The notes under the pieces: generated by a model
Seen by the model: the letters and a program-made list of their open reading frames with translations, nothing else
Databases searched by the model: none
What the model was told of the DNA's origin: nothing
Part shown: positions 44,099 to 55,107 of the stretch, piece by piece
Layout of the letters: each line of letters begins with the position of its first letter
Numbering within the stretch: the stretch's first letter is position 1
Origin: Hygrocybe punicea
Taxonomy: Eukaryota > Basidiomycota > Agaricomycetes > Agaricales > Hygrophoraceae
DNA length: 64,000 bases
Assembly (NCBI GenBank): GCA_963556145.1
Contig: OY744465.1
Location: 1,860,001 to 1,924,000 of the forward strand
Direction: 5' to 3'
Position numbers and translations under genes: made by a program

Positions 44099-47000
44099 TT
44101 ACATTATGAAGACCGGGACACTGTTGAGCAGATGTATCGTAGCATTGGCGGGGATGAGGATGACTCCTCAATGTTGACCTCAGTTCCTCCGGGTGACAAG
44201 GGGTTTGATATCAGTTATGCCAGGGGTGAGTATGAAGACATTGCAGATGCTCTTTCTGAATTATCAGGAAGGTAAGGAGACTGCCCTGTGGGTGTCATTT
44301 GCTGTGACTTTGCTAATCATTAATTTCAGACGTCGTCCAGATACCAGGCTGTGTACAGACCAGATTGATCAGTGCATTGATCATTGGAACCTTCAGCTCA
44401 GTGCTTTAGTTAATGCTTACCTGGAGTACCGCCTACATGAGACCAAGGACCAGCAAGCACAATAGCAACCAGATGATGCTTCAACTAGTAGATTAGAAAT
44501 TGAGGTGGTTGATATTTTTTGTACAGCCTGTTTTACATTATGTTGCACCGGTTTACTGATCTATCATTTGACAGATCGTTGACGTGACAATTTTGGGGTC
44601 TTGCCTGAGGATATATATCCCAACGTCACTTTAATTCGGCATGGGTATCTTGGATCTTCACCCCTTTACCCAACAGTTGGAATCTCATTGCGAACACTGG
44701 CCGTGTATTGACAGAATCACCGAGTCTGTCCAAGATTTTCTATCCAATCTGAGGCTCGAAAACTTTGTCACTTACACAATGTGAGTAACATCCTTGGTTT
44801 TGCATTATTTGCAAGTTAAATTGATTTAAAAAGATTCCTTACCAACGCTACCTGCGGGATCAGTTATGTATTACATATGATATTTACCTCAAGATACTTC
44901 GCCAGGTCAATATTCGTGTTAAATCTGCCCTCCACCATGACAAGTTGAATTGGCAACTGAAAAACATCTGTGCTGCTTGCTTTTACAAGCTTGAGGATGA
45001 ACCTCCACTCGAGCATGCTTTTCATTGTGAGATGGATGGGAATAATTCAATGAAACGTTCAGATGCTGTTCTCCGGCAAATGAATGAACTACCAGACTCA
45101 AGAAAATTGACTAGTGACTGTTGGATAACTCCCGAGGAGGTTGATCAGTTTAAAGATGAAGTCAAGAGACGTGTGGCGAGTTCTGTGGGTAATTAATCTT
45201 GTATTTACTTTCAACACTAAACAATCATTCCAGTGGGGAAGAGCTACAAAAAAACGCAAGGAGGATGTTGATGAATTTGATGCAGACTGGGAAGATATTT
45301 CTGAAGATGATCCGGTCGCAACCTGCATCAAACGTTGGAAGAATGCAAGTCCAGAACAATGAAAACGCATGTTCGGAATGTTTGCCGAGACTGGGTTTTT
45401 CATAGTTGCCTGCCGTCATGGTTTTGTTCTCCTTATGTGTGATATGATTCAGAGCAGAGAGCTGTAAGTTTTATACATCGTCAGATGCCATTATTCATTT
45501 ACGAAATATCCAGCATGAAATATCCACTTGCAATTACAAACAAGCTCATCGAGGTGCATGGCAAGGATATTGGATGTGGTATGATATTGGATGTGCATTC
45601 TCAAAGACCCTCAATTCCAGTTCTCTTGGCCCAATTGCCCATGAAAACCGGTTTCGGCCTCTTGTTGGAGCCTTCCACGGCCATGCTCATAACCGAGCAT
45701 GCCAGCTTGATTGGCATCCCCTTTATGTCAAGGGAGCAGGGTGTTCTGATTTTGAAGGTTGCAAGCGAATATTTTCCCTTTCAAATGAACTAGCATCTGG
45801 TACCAGACATGCCAGTCGGTTCCACCGCCACCAGGCTATTGATGAACATACGGATTTCCAGGATGAGGACAAGTATGCGCAATTGGGTCGGTGAAATTTC
45901 TATGCTTCCAATCAATATTTAATAGTGTCGATGATCAGGATCATATCTATTGAAACATTTCACTGAAGCCCTCTGCATTACTAGAGAAGTGTCACGAGAG
46001 TTAGAAACCATTCAATTGCAATACAATATCTCTAATGATGACTTCGAGACATATTTGAATCAGGAAAGGGCATACCTATTGAGCTTGAAACAAGAACCAC
46101 CTGAAGAAACACTCCAGTTCTTATACATTGAACAACCGCAAGAACTTGCAAGTGCACAGTAAATTGTCATGCTTTTCGAACATGAAATAAAAATCTCTCA
46201 TCCTTGTCAGATCCAAATGGGATGAAGCTTGGGATGCGGCTAACTTCATTATGCAAACTCTGGCTACAATTGGAGTTTGCAAGACTCTAACACAAGCTAA
46301 TAGAGCTGTTACCTCAACCTACAACAAGCTTCAGCAGGTGGAAATGAATGTTGTGCAAGTTGAAAATCAGCTTGGTGTTGATTTTCAGTGGACGACAGAC
46401 CATCCCAATTATCAGACTATTGTTGCCAATCTGGCACACCGTAGCTATCGCCAGGCTCTTGATGAGCTTGAACAGTTGGTTGTTCAGCAGTTGTTTGAGC
46501 TTGCAAAGCTCAACATGTCAAGGACGGGTGAGTAATCTTTTAAATGTCAATAGCTGTTAAAGTGTATTGGATCACACTGCAGGCTACAAACTCAGGATGC
46601 ATATAGCTAAGGCTTTGCAACAACAAGCTGATGCTATCTGTACAGCACTTGCCAACTACAATCAAATTTCCAAAAAGGTTTCTCGGCCTACTCTCACTTG
46701 GACAGAAATTGTCGAGTACACTTTTCTTGGGGAATTAAATCTTCTACGAAACTCGAGAACAGACATTCGGAAAGAACCTTGGGCTGATCCAGTGCTGCGA
46801 GAAGCCATGGTAAAATACCTTCAAGTTCGTCAAGCACATGTGGAAATTGTGCGACTTAATGTTGAAGTCTCCCGTCTGCGGACTGCAATCCATAATGAGT
46901 CAATTCACATGGAGAATACCCTTGTTATGCTTAACATAGAAGATCCTGCTCTATTCCATGAGCTCTGTCACCAATGGAAGATTTGTTCCATGGTGAATGT

Positions 47001-47223
47001 GTTACACAACCAGACCCTTGATCGAATTGAAAGGTTAGATGGATTCACCGGGAAACAAGGGGTTGGTGTTAGGTTGGGGAGTGGCAATGGTCCCAGTTGG
47101 TCTGTGCCAATTGCAACTATTGAAAGTGATCTTGACGAATCTGAGACAGGAGTGGAGGATGAAGAGGAAATGATACAGAACTTTGATAGATTTACAGAGT
47201 TTGAATTTTATATTACTGAATGA
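44099..47223 (+). pseudogene. KDZ (Kyakuja-Dileera-Zisupton) transposase, decayed
   Basis: Exons separated by short introns read IDQCIDHWNLQLSALVNAYL, then ICAACFYKLEDEPPLEHAFH and CEMDGNNSMKR with a conserved acid. FFIVACRHGFVLLMCDMIQS, MKYPLAITNKLIEVHGKDIG, YDIGCAFSKTLNSSSLG and LVGAFHGHAHNRACQLDWHP follow. GCSDFEGCKRIFSLSNELAS closes the core, and a long coiled C-terminal region ends ...FDRFTEFEFYITE. This is the KDZ motif order. Lesions include a TGA at 45360-45362, a one-base loss before YDIGCAF and frame changes near 44,600. The N-terminal cysteine-rich CxC region is not found, and no element ends could be placed. Confidence 0.8.
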
Positions 47224-47433
47224 TTTTTGCTTGGAATTATTCAGTAGATACTTGGTGACCTGGGTTTGTTTGTGCTATGAAAGTTTGTTCGTATTCTGAA
47301 ATCCGAAGTAAAACAGCCACTGAAAAATCTCAACCTCTTGTTTTCATTTGTCATATTGCCCAATGTCTATACAGACACCACCTACAGACACATCACCTCG
47401 TCCTACAGATGGCAGTATTGATGCGTCATCATA

Positions 47434-47748
47434 TCAGTGACAAGCATCATATGCACCTTGAGTACCCAAAGCTGCCGTTTTCTCAACCAAATACTGGTGA
47501 CAGCCTTCACAGACATACTTTCCCGGGCGACCCGGAACTTGATCATGCATGAAGTAAAGTTTTGTTCCAGAGTCAAACGAGAGTTTACAGTGTTGGCAGA
47601 TGACTCTCCCATTAGCCCTGCTGGTGAAATCAGCAAGTTCGTTTGGAGACATACGATAGGAAAAGTTAATGGTCAAATGGCTCAGCAAGAAATCTTTTTG
47701 CACCGATGCAGAATTTTCCAGGTCACTAAGTCTGTTTGCCTCATCCAT
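47434..47748 (-). CDS. Small Cys-rich protein with a CxxC...CxxC pair
   Basis: The frame of 104 residues contains ICQHCKLSFDSGTKLYF and KYVCEGCHQYLVEKTA. These are two CxxC pairs about 25 residues apart, which could bind one zinc ion. I have a memory of similar multi-copy agaricomycete proteins but no function. It could be the 3' exon of a gene that begins in the minus-strand frame 47918-48706. Confidence 0.4.
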   Translation of the reverse strand: MDEANRLSDLENSASVQKDFLLSHLTINFSYRMSPNELADFTSRANGRVICQHCKLSFDSGTKLYFMHDQVPGRPGKYVCEGCHQYLVEKTAALGTQGAYDACH

Positions 47749-47917
47749 CAGGCCATCTCCCTATCATTTCACTTCCTCCGCCTACCTAAGCAATCCTCTA
47801 CACACACAGCTCACCTTACACTCCCCAGCAACGGATGCTTATGAACATGTTGTCGACAACCCTGGTCACCCTTCGCACTAACCATGCAAAGGGCTCACTG
47901 GAACCACAAAAGGCTGC

Positions 47918-48706
47918 TCAGTGCTGGGTCAGATGAGCTTGACAACAAGCCTGACTTGCTGCAGAGCTCCATGCACAGCTATCATCCACTGCTGTACTAC
48001 CAAAAGCCCAGAGGGTCCCTTCTGGGAGCTTCTCATCCAATGGCCAACTGTCGTTGTCATCCAAGTCATCCACATAGTGATACTGGTTACCCAGAGCTGT
48101 GGGTTGTGACTCAAGCATGGAGGAATACTCTGTGTCCTGCGTCATAGGCATCCAAGCAGGTACATCCTCACGCGTATCGAATAGTCCATCCAACGCGATG
48201 CTTTGAATGGTCGACTGGGCTAACAGGGCAACAGGCTGTCGCAAGGGTGGATACAGCAAGCAAGAATCCCTGCAAGTGACACAGCCCAAAGACACAGGTG
48301 CAGGCAACGAGACAGTGTTGGGTGACAATTTGAATAGGAAGTCTTTGGTGTGAGAATGTGGTGAGGGAGGCACAAATACAGGAGGTGGTTTGTTGAACGC
48401 GGTGAAGAAATGCAGAGCATCTCCGTCAGGCAGACATTCCCCACTTCCCTCAACGTGAATGTCCACCCATCGCTTTCCGCACTCAGCTGGCATCACTCTC
48501 ACCCAAGGCCCACAAGACGCTTGATCCGTTTCCGCCAAATCCCCACTTCCCGCCATATTACCCCACTGCTCCCGGATGTCCCCTGCACCTCCCATGCACC
48601 CTCCAACACCCACCCACATCTTCATACTATCCACCTGCCATTCGCACCCTCGCACCCTCCCTTTCCACACCATTTCTGCACTCCCCAGTGCTCTCCCCAT
48701 AGTCAC
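47918..48706 (-). CDS. Hypothetical protein, no recognised domain
   Basis: This is an open frame of 262 codons with no stop. The first part is Gly/Met/Trp-rich and the second Pro/Ser/Asp-rich (NQYHYVDDLDDNDSWPLDEK). The opposite strand is a C/T-rich tract, so the N-terminal half may be an artefact of base composition. The Asp-rich C-terminal half looks more like protein. Possibly the upstream exon of the Cys-rich frame at 47434-47748. Confidence 0.25.
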   Translation of the reverse strand: MTMGRALGSAEMVWKGRVRGCEWQVDSMKMWVGVGGCMGGAGDIREQWGNMAGSGDLAETDQASCGPWVRVMPAECGKRWVDIHVEGSGECLPDGDALHFFTAFNKPPPVFVPPSPHSHTKDFLFKLSPNTVSLPAPVSLGCVTCRDSCLLYPPLRQPVALLAQSTIQSIALDGLFDTREDVPAWMPMTQDTEYSSMLESQPTALGNQYHYVDDLDDNDSWPLDEKLPEGTLWAFGSTAVDDSCAWSSAASQACCQAHLTQH

Positions 48707-49085
48707 ACACTCCCGCCTAGCACACCATCGGTAGTTCCTCAGATCGACACCCCTGCATCCACCGGTCCTCCTGTAATGGTGTCAGAACCTCCACACTCCC
48801 CTCTCTCATTTCCCTGCTCCCCCTCACATCCCCCACAACTTTCCTGCACTTCCCGCTTGTGTCTGACCTTCCTACAGCCTCCCACTCCTGCCTGATGTCT
48901 CTCACACCCTTCTCACGCCCTCCTGCACCCTCCACACTATCCCCACACTTCCACCATCTTCGGCACCCTCCACATGCTATCACCATCCCCTCCTCGCATC
49001 CCCCATGCCCTCTCATATATTCAGCAGTGTTTTACTCCTCCCATCTCCCTATGGTCTCCCCAATGTCTCTATACCATCCATAGTT
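48430..49085. repeat. Pyrimidine-rich (C/T) low-complexity tract
   Basis: The plus strand is a long run of CCTCC, CACCC and CTCTC-type words with almost no G. Frames on both strands inherit biased composition. No gene is claimed for the right half (48,707-49,085). Confidence 0.6.
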
Positions 49086-49429
49086 CCTCAGATATAGTAA
49101 TAAATATGTCACTTTCCTGGCCAATTTGATTCCTTGGGAGTCCCTCACGTATTATTGGCTTTACATTTCATATATGTATGTGTACAGTATTCGGGGTCCA
49201 GTCGTATGACTAAGGTACGCTGAGTTCAATCATAGGCAGATCACTCCAGGTTGCCATAGTATATGGTGAGGAGGTCGAGTAAGTTGGGGAGGGGAACTCT
49301 TCGTGGTGGTGGAAAGCGAAGCTGGCGGGGTACAGAAGACCATGCATTGTATTTTTTACGAAGGTCGTTCACATTCTCAAGGCTCTAACCTCCACCGAAA
49401 CTGTCTTCATACTTTCAGAGTGTTCATAT
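49086..49429. other. No gene recognised
   Basis: About 340 bp between the pyrimidine tract and the Mis14-like gene. Nothing coding or repeated stands out. Confidence 0.35.
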
Positions 49430-50211
49430 TGTGTAGGTATGGACTACAGGGCACACATTCAGGCAAAAAAACCCAGCTGGAGTTGATCTGTGTTGACTCA
49501 CCTGTTGCAACTCCTTTGCCAAGGCGGAAATCTTCAGGAAGATTTGTTCGTACTCTGGAGAACGCGATGGAACTACTGTAAACGATTTTAAAAGTGTCAG
49601 AAAAAAAGAAAACTGCCCCCTTAAACCAGACTTGCCATCCACATCACTACCGACATCGTCATTTGTAAAAGCTATTGCCTTCTTGGCATCGAGTTCTTCT
49701 TGAGAGCGAAGATGGTCACCAAACATGGATTCAATCTGTCTTGGTTTGTCCCGCCGCTTGTCCACAATATCACTGTCAGACCTGAGCCGCTGGTCAGAAA
49801 GGCACCAGATGCCTCAGTCCAGAACCTCATCAAAGTCTTCCATATCTACAAGATGTAAGGTTGGCAAATAAATCACCAGGAGAGTGCCTTATATGATACC
49901 TTCTTCATTCTCCTCAAGGTCTTCAAAGTTGCGGCCATTCACACGCAGGTTTGGTTGCGCAATGGCAAAGGTGTCATCTATGAACTGGGTGACAGGAGTG
50001 AGAAGCTGTATAGATGACCAGATGTAGACATAGAGTCATCATGGACCTTGTTCAAGTGAAAAGACAACGCCACTTTTTCCTGTATCAATCCGTAAGTTGC
50101 CATCTGTGATTCAAGCTGAGCAAATGCAGTCTGGGTATAATTCGTTTCAATCTGCCGCCAATCCAGAAAACTATTGACAGAAATGCAAGGAAAATCGTCG
50201 CGCGAGTCCAT
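49430..50211 (-). pseudogene. Kinetochore Mis14/NSL1-like protein, interrupted
   Basis: Exon 1 starts MDSRDDFPCISVNSFLDWRQ and reads ETNYTQTAFAQLESQMATYG. After a short intron comes LLTPVTQFIDDTFAIAQPNL, then EDLEENEE, an intron, and MEDFDEVLD. A TGA at 49814-49816 interrupts before GIWCLSDQRL. The next part is IVDKRRDKPRQIESMFGDHL, and after another intron VPSRSPEYEQIFLKISALAK. The KRR..P motif after a Leu-Ser-Asp helix is what I remember from basidiomycete Mis14/NSL1 proteins, but I am not certain. The end is unclear. Confidence 0.4.
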
Positions 50212-50298
50212 GGTTGAAGTAAAAGTTCCAGTGGCAAATTATCTAATAAGTGAATTTATGAACATTATACCATACTACCGTACAATATATAACAGAGG

Positions 50299-51275
50299 TC
50301 ACGATGTTGTCTTCTTCAAATTCCCTTTCTTCACCAGCTTAATACCCAACGAATTCTTTGTCTCTAGCTTCCTTGTCTTTGCCACGGAGATTGCAGATGA
50401 CTTGGACAATATCAGTGCCCGGGTTGAAGCTGGAAGTAGGCTGTGCAAAGTAGGCTCCATGTCATCTGCTTTCCATTTGACTGTCACAACAGACGAGGCC
50501 CCACCACTCTCCAGTTCTGGTGTTGTTGTTGTTGGAATGACGACCTTGGAGAATGCACCCCTCACTACTTTCTCGTCCTCTTCTTCCAACCTTTTCCTCT
50601 CTTTGTCCTCCTCATTTTCGACCTCTTCCAAGCCCAAGCTGGCTACAAGATCGACCGAGTGACTGACCCTTTCGTTACGTGCATTATGTGCTCGAATGTC
50701 TTGCAGTGTGTCCAAGATATCCATTTCCTGTTTAGAGTCCATGGTGCGATTCTCGAGAGCCTTCATGGAATTGTTTTCTTCTTCTTCGAGCTTGGCAAGA
50801 CGATCTTCTGCTTCGACCACTCTTTCCTCCCTCCATGGCTCAAAATTTCTGGATGCACCGTGCTTGGCAGTGTAGTCGGTGTGTTTGGGATCCGTTTTGA
50901 AAGTGATTTCAGCGGAACACAACGTGCTGAGGGGGGTACCAAATAGTCATAGTCAGAATCGTCGGTTGCTTGTTGTCTGAAAAGTTTTTCTTAACACAAC
51001 ACATTCCATTTGATGTAAAAGCGAAAAATCTTGATGCTGTAGTAATCTTTGCCATCGACCGTCTCTTTCCTCGCGTTGAACTTCTTTCCTTTGTAGATGT
51101 ACTTGCCGCATGTATTACACCGCCTAAAGAGATAAAAACGGTACCAAAATATGAAAATTTAGTTTGTTAGGCTGAGAATATTGGACGACTGACATGGAAA
51201 ACGGCGCCATGAGTCAGACTACCTGCTGTGCATTTTTGGGTTGCTTTCGCCGAGGAATAAGATCGGTGATATGCA
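50299..51275 (-). pseudogene. YJU2/CWC16 splicing factor, 5'-truncated copy with a nonsense codon
   Basis: The exons read IPRRKQPKNAQQVV*LMAPF, then [20 protein letters not shown] and IKIFRFYIK. After an intron come CSAEITFKTDPKHTDYTAKH and GASRNFEPWREE, an acidic coiled region, and a normal-looking lysine-rich end. This is the CWC16 family (Yju2/CCDC94), a zinc-containing spliceosome factor acting at step one. The conserved N-terminal start (MSERKVLNKYYPP-type) is missing, because sequence upstream of IPRRK is unrelated. A TGA at 51214-51216 replaces the residue before LMAPFSM. The family is essential, so an intact copy should exist elsewhere. Confidence 0.75.
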
Positions 51276-52151
51276 GCGCACGTCCCTAAGCACGGAAACA
51301 TTCTATTGGACCTATTCTAGCCTCGGCATGCTGCGATTCGCTGCGATTTATTGCGAAACATCCCGATTTATATGTATCTCCACTGCGATGCGACAGCACG
51401 ATGCACGCGATATGGGTGATAATTTGACATTGTGGCGATTTTCTTCGGAGTGCTTCGGCCCCCTTCGGAAACATATTTCGAGCCTCTCTGACATCATCCA
51501 TGCTTATACCATTCACCCTATTCCATTCCGATTCCGTTCCGGTTCCAGGGAAGTCTTTATGTGACATGTTTCACTTATTTCAAACATTATAGCTCTTATC
51601 CTCTAGATATTTTGGAAATTGCTTCGCATGGTGCTATACCCTTCATTTCAGTTCCATTTCATCCCTATTGCACCATAGTTCCATCGTGCACCATCTATTT
51701 GTCTTGCCTTTTTCACCCTTTATTGTCCTAACAACCAACTTCACATAAATACCCCCTATAGTTTACACACTAGAGAGACATCTTGTATACCCCCGATTCC
51801 AGTCTATCATATCACATCTTTACTGCGCTGTCCATGCGATAGCCCCGCGCTGCTCTATTCAACTTTGCATTCCTTCTGCAAAGTGCTACGTATATGCCGA
51901 AAACATCACCGACTGTTTCGCACACGCCGCGCACATCGCACACATCGCACACATCGGAAACATCATCGCAGCTATTCAGAGCACCTCTGTGTATTTTTAC
52001 TAACCTTTTGGATTCATATTGAACCCCTCAGAATTCGTACAGCACTGTGGTAGAGTAACCAGAGTTGATATTTGATTCCGTTCACATTACCACAGTGCAC
52101 CCTTTCATCGGGGTCAAAGTCGGGCGGAAAGTATTTGTTTAGAACTAGAAC
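51276..52151. other. Non-coding, with a CGCACACAT microsatellite-like stretch
   Basis: No gene is recognised. Around 51,917-51,960 the words CGCACA and CACATCG repeat. The left border is where the truncated YJU2 copy ends, which suggests a breakpoint near 51,275. Confidence 0.4.
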
Positions 52152-53120
52152 ATGGGTCAATTTCTGCAGTCAAAATGCTTCAACAACACTCGAACCTTTC
52201 CGCTCAGACATGAGGAAACACTGGCAGACAGATTTGCTCGGCTACTTCCGAAAAGCATGAACATGTTGGGTGTTGCACATCAGTCATTGCTGCGTCTTGA
52301 ATGGTGGTTGAAAGTAAGTTTATTCTTTTATTGAATATCGAGCTCGCTGAGCATTCACAACAGGAATTCAGCCGAGGGAGCGATGATCTAATCAACGATG
52401 GGCAACGGTTTCTGCAAGCATTTTCCAGGCCCATCTCAGAGGGTGCCTCGCATGTCTATTCCTCCGCATTGGCATTTACACCCACGGATAAGCATCTGTT
52501 CCATGACTATGCTGCATCCTATGCTGATAGACATCCTACTATTGTATTTGGGAAGGATCATAAATGGCCAGTTCTCATATCTGTTCTGGAAGGGCATGAA
52601 GATTCGGTCCGTTCTGTTGTATTCACACCTGATGGTTCTCGACTTGCGAGCTGCTCCCATGACAAGACCGTTCGCATTTGGAATGCCGAGAGTGGTGTGC
52701 CAGTTGGTGGCCCGTTGGAGGGGTATGAAGATTATGTCTATTCCATTGTTTTCTCACCCGATGGTTCTCGACTTGCGAGCGGCTCTCACGACAAGACTGT
52801 TTGCATTTGGAATGCCGCGAGTAGTACACCAGTTGGTGGCCTGTTGGAAGGTCATGAAAGTTTGGTCTGTTCTGTTGTTTTCTCACCTGATGGTTCTTGC
52901 CTTGCAAGCTACTCCAATGACAAGACTAGTGTTGGGGAAGTTCGGTCTCAGACCGACCCAAACCCGGTTTAGACCGAACCGAAACCGCCGGTTTCGGTTT
53001 CGGTTTGGGAAATTTCGGCTGAGACCGAACCGTTCAGTCTCCGGTTTGGAGATTTGGCCGCGGGCCGAAACGGTTTCAAACTCAGTTTGAACCGCAAACC
53101 GACAGTCCAAAGTCGGCTAC

Positions 53121-54068
53121 ATGGCTGACTTCGAAAGTCACCCAAAGTCACCAACCCCACCAACAACACCCCCGATATACGCCAAACGAAGACGATGGAG
53201 CACCCGAGGTCGACAAAACGGGCGGCGGGGTACTCCCTGCCGCCCGCGTATGTTTTTTATTTTTATTTATTCGAACTTAACTAACGCATTTACAAATTAC
53301 AGGTTGATGCACCACGGCCACCACCACCACCACCACCACCACCACCACGACAACGACCACGACAACGGCAACGACAACGGCGACGGTTACAACCACCGTC
53401 AACGCCACGCCGGACGCGCCCACAGCAACGCCCACGGCCCACCCCCAGCGCCACGCCAAACGCGTTCAAAACGCGCGCCAAACGTACGTGAATGGGGTGG
53501 AGTCAACAAGGTGGAAGAGCAGCAGGGGTGGTGCATCCACCCCGCTCCTTCGTGGTATGTACCTTTATTCATTTTTTCACTGATTTATTCGTCCATTATA
53601 GAACGCGGCACCGTACCACCACCACCACGCAACACTAACACCACCGAGGAAGGCCAACGCGGGGTCAACCCGGCCGTCGTCGTGTGTACAACGCGTATGA
53701 CGCGTCCGGACACCCTCGCGAAGAGGCTCCTATGCCACCACCACCACGCGTCCGCCGAAAACAACCAAAGCGGCCCAGCCGTCGTCGCGTGCACAACGCG
53801 TATGACGCGTGGGGCACCACCACCACCACCACCACCACCACCATCACGCGTCCACCGAAAACGGCCAACGCGGTCAACCCACATCGCATGTACAACGCGT
53901 GTGACGCGTCGGGACACCCATGGAGAAGCCCGCGTGCGGCTCAATGCCGGCGCAGGGTGTGCCAGCACCCCAGCACCCCAATCTCACCTCGCAAACAGGC
54001 TGGCCACGTCAATTGACGTGCGCAGCACTGTTGCGAGGTCAGAATGGTGCAGGGGCACTGAGCACTAG
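53121..54068 (+). other. Low-complexity read-through ORF in element A2
   Basis: It has the same length as the ORF of A1 (315 codons), differing at two residues (Gly to Ser and Val to Ala). The His run, Pro runs and Arg-rich segments come from CCA/CAC repeats. Conservation between the copies reflects recent origin and need not mean selection. Confidence 0.35.
53987..54038. repeat. Symmetric 52 bp TCAATTGA motif in A2
   Basis: Identical to the A1 copy: CCTCGCAA, central CACGTCAATTGACGTG, TTGCGAGG, centred at 54012/54013. Confidence 0.8.
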
Positions 54069-55107
54069 CGGTCTGCGGTTCAGACCGCGTTTGGACCGAA
54101 ACTGAACCGATGCAAACCGTTTGCATCGGTTTCGGTCTGGTTTGGGGACTTTGGGTGGAAAACCGGACCATTCGGTTTCCGGTTTGGGCAAAAAGGCCCC
54201 AAACCGGACCAAACCGAACTTCCCCAACACTAGACAAGACCATTCGCATTTGGAATGCCAAGAGTGGTGCACTAGTTGGTGGCCCGTTGGAGGGGCACGA
54301 AGAAGCTGTCACTTCTGTCGTTTTTGAACCCGATGGTTCTCGACTTGCCAGCTGCTCCTATGACAACACTGTTTACATCTGGAATGCTGACATTGGAACT
54401 GCCGTTTTCCCACCACTGATTGGGAACCTCGAGAACCTTACCATCCCCTTGTTTTCACACACTGCTTTGGTATCGTTGAAATCCTCGGATGGTTAGTGTT
54501 GTCCTCAAACTTTTCCTCTTGCCATTGTTGTTGATATTATGCTGATGCTGCCCCTCTTCAGCTTCAGTCAACATTTTGCTTGTCGAACTTGCGCCCCACT
54601 TTACCTTTCCCTCTAGCATTTTTTTTTCTTTTTTTCTTCTTTTTTTTTTTCATATTAATGTCCCTCAGGGCGAACCCTATGTCGGACCTTATGTACATGG
54701 GCAAAGTATATACAAATATGGGAACCTTCCCGGAACCTGTGCCTCTGGTTTGCGAGTGCAACCACGACGGATTAAGTCCCCCATGGTCCCAGCATGTCCA
54801 TGCTGTTTTAAACGCCTGACCTGACGTGTGAGGGGGCCCAATGTCTAGAGCGGGGTGGTGGAGTGCGGGTGGTCTAGACAAGCTAAGTGCTCGGCCACCT
54901 GGGCAGACATGCATGGAGGGGGGCTGTCACAGGGAGAAAAGTAAAAGAGAAGAGGGAATGATGGCCGGGTGAGTGGTCAAGGGCGAGAGGTAATGCGGGC
55001 AGTGGGTCGAGTGCCTATTGCGACTGTGTTAAGCGTATGTGTGACAGGGAGGTGTCCCAATGTGGGCGAGCGGAGAGAAGGGGGCATGCTGTGTAAGAAT
55101 GTGTTAG

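Larger units (their letters stand above)
52927..54232. mobile_element. hAT-type non-autonomous element, copy A2, 1,306 bp
   Basis: The ends are identical to A1. The target duplication GACAAGAC is exact (52919-52926 and 54233-54240). It has the full left subterminal array of CGGTTT/AAACCG words that A1 lost, and otherwise differs from A1 by only a handful of bases over about 1.15 kb. It contains the same read-through ORF (53121-54068) and the same two intron-like segments. Confidence 0.92.
52152..54496 (+). pseudogene. WD40-repeat gene (NACHT/STAND type C-terminal part) split by element A2
   Basis: After a short first exon (MGQFLQSKCFNNTRT) the frame reads [20 protein letters not shown] and [18 protein letters not shown]. 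This is the linker seen before WD40 repeats in agaricomycete NACHT-WD40 proteins. Three WD40 repeats follow ([36 protein letters not shown]). Element A2 cuts the next repeat at YSNDK. The gene resumes DKTIRIWNAKSGALVGGPLE and ends after one more repeat. Most WD40 repeats and the NACHT part are absent. Restoring the site across the 8 bp duplication gives an uninterrupted DKT-IRIWN. Confidence 0.75.

Noticed and set aside
52927..52990. WD40 protein continuing into [14 protein letters not shown] as a natural C-terminus
   Set aside because: This tail is encoded by the hAT element end. The repeat resumes after the 8 bp duplication.
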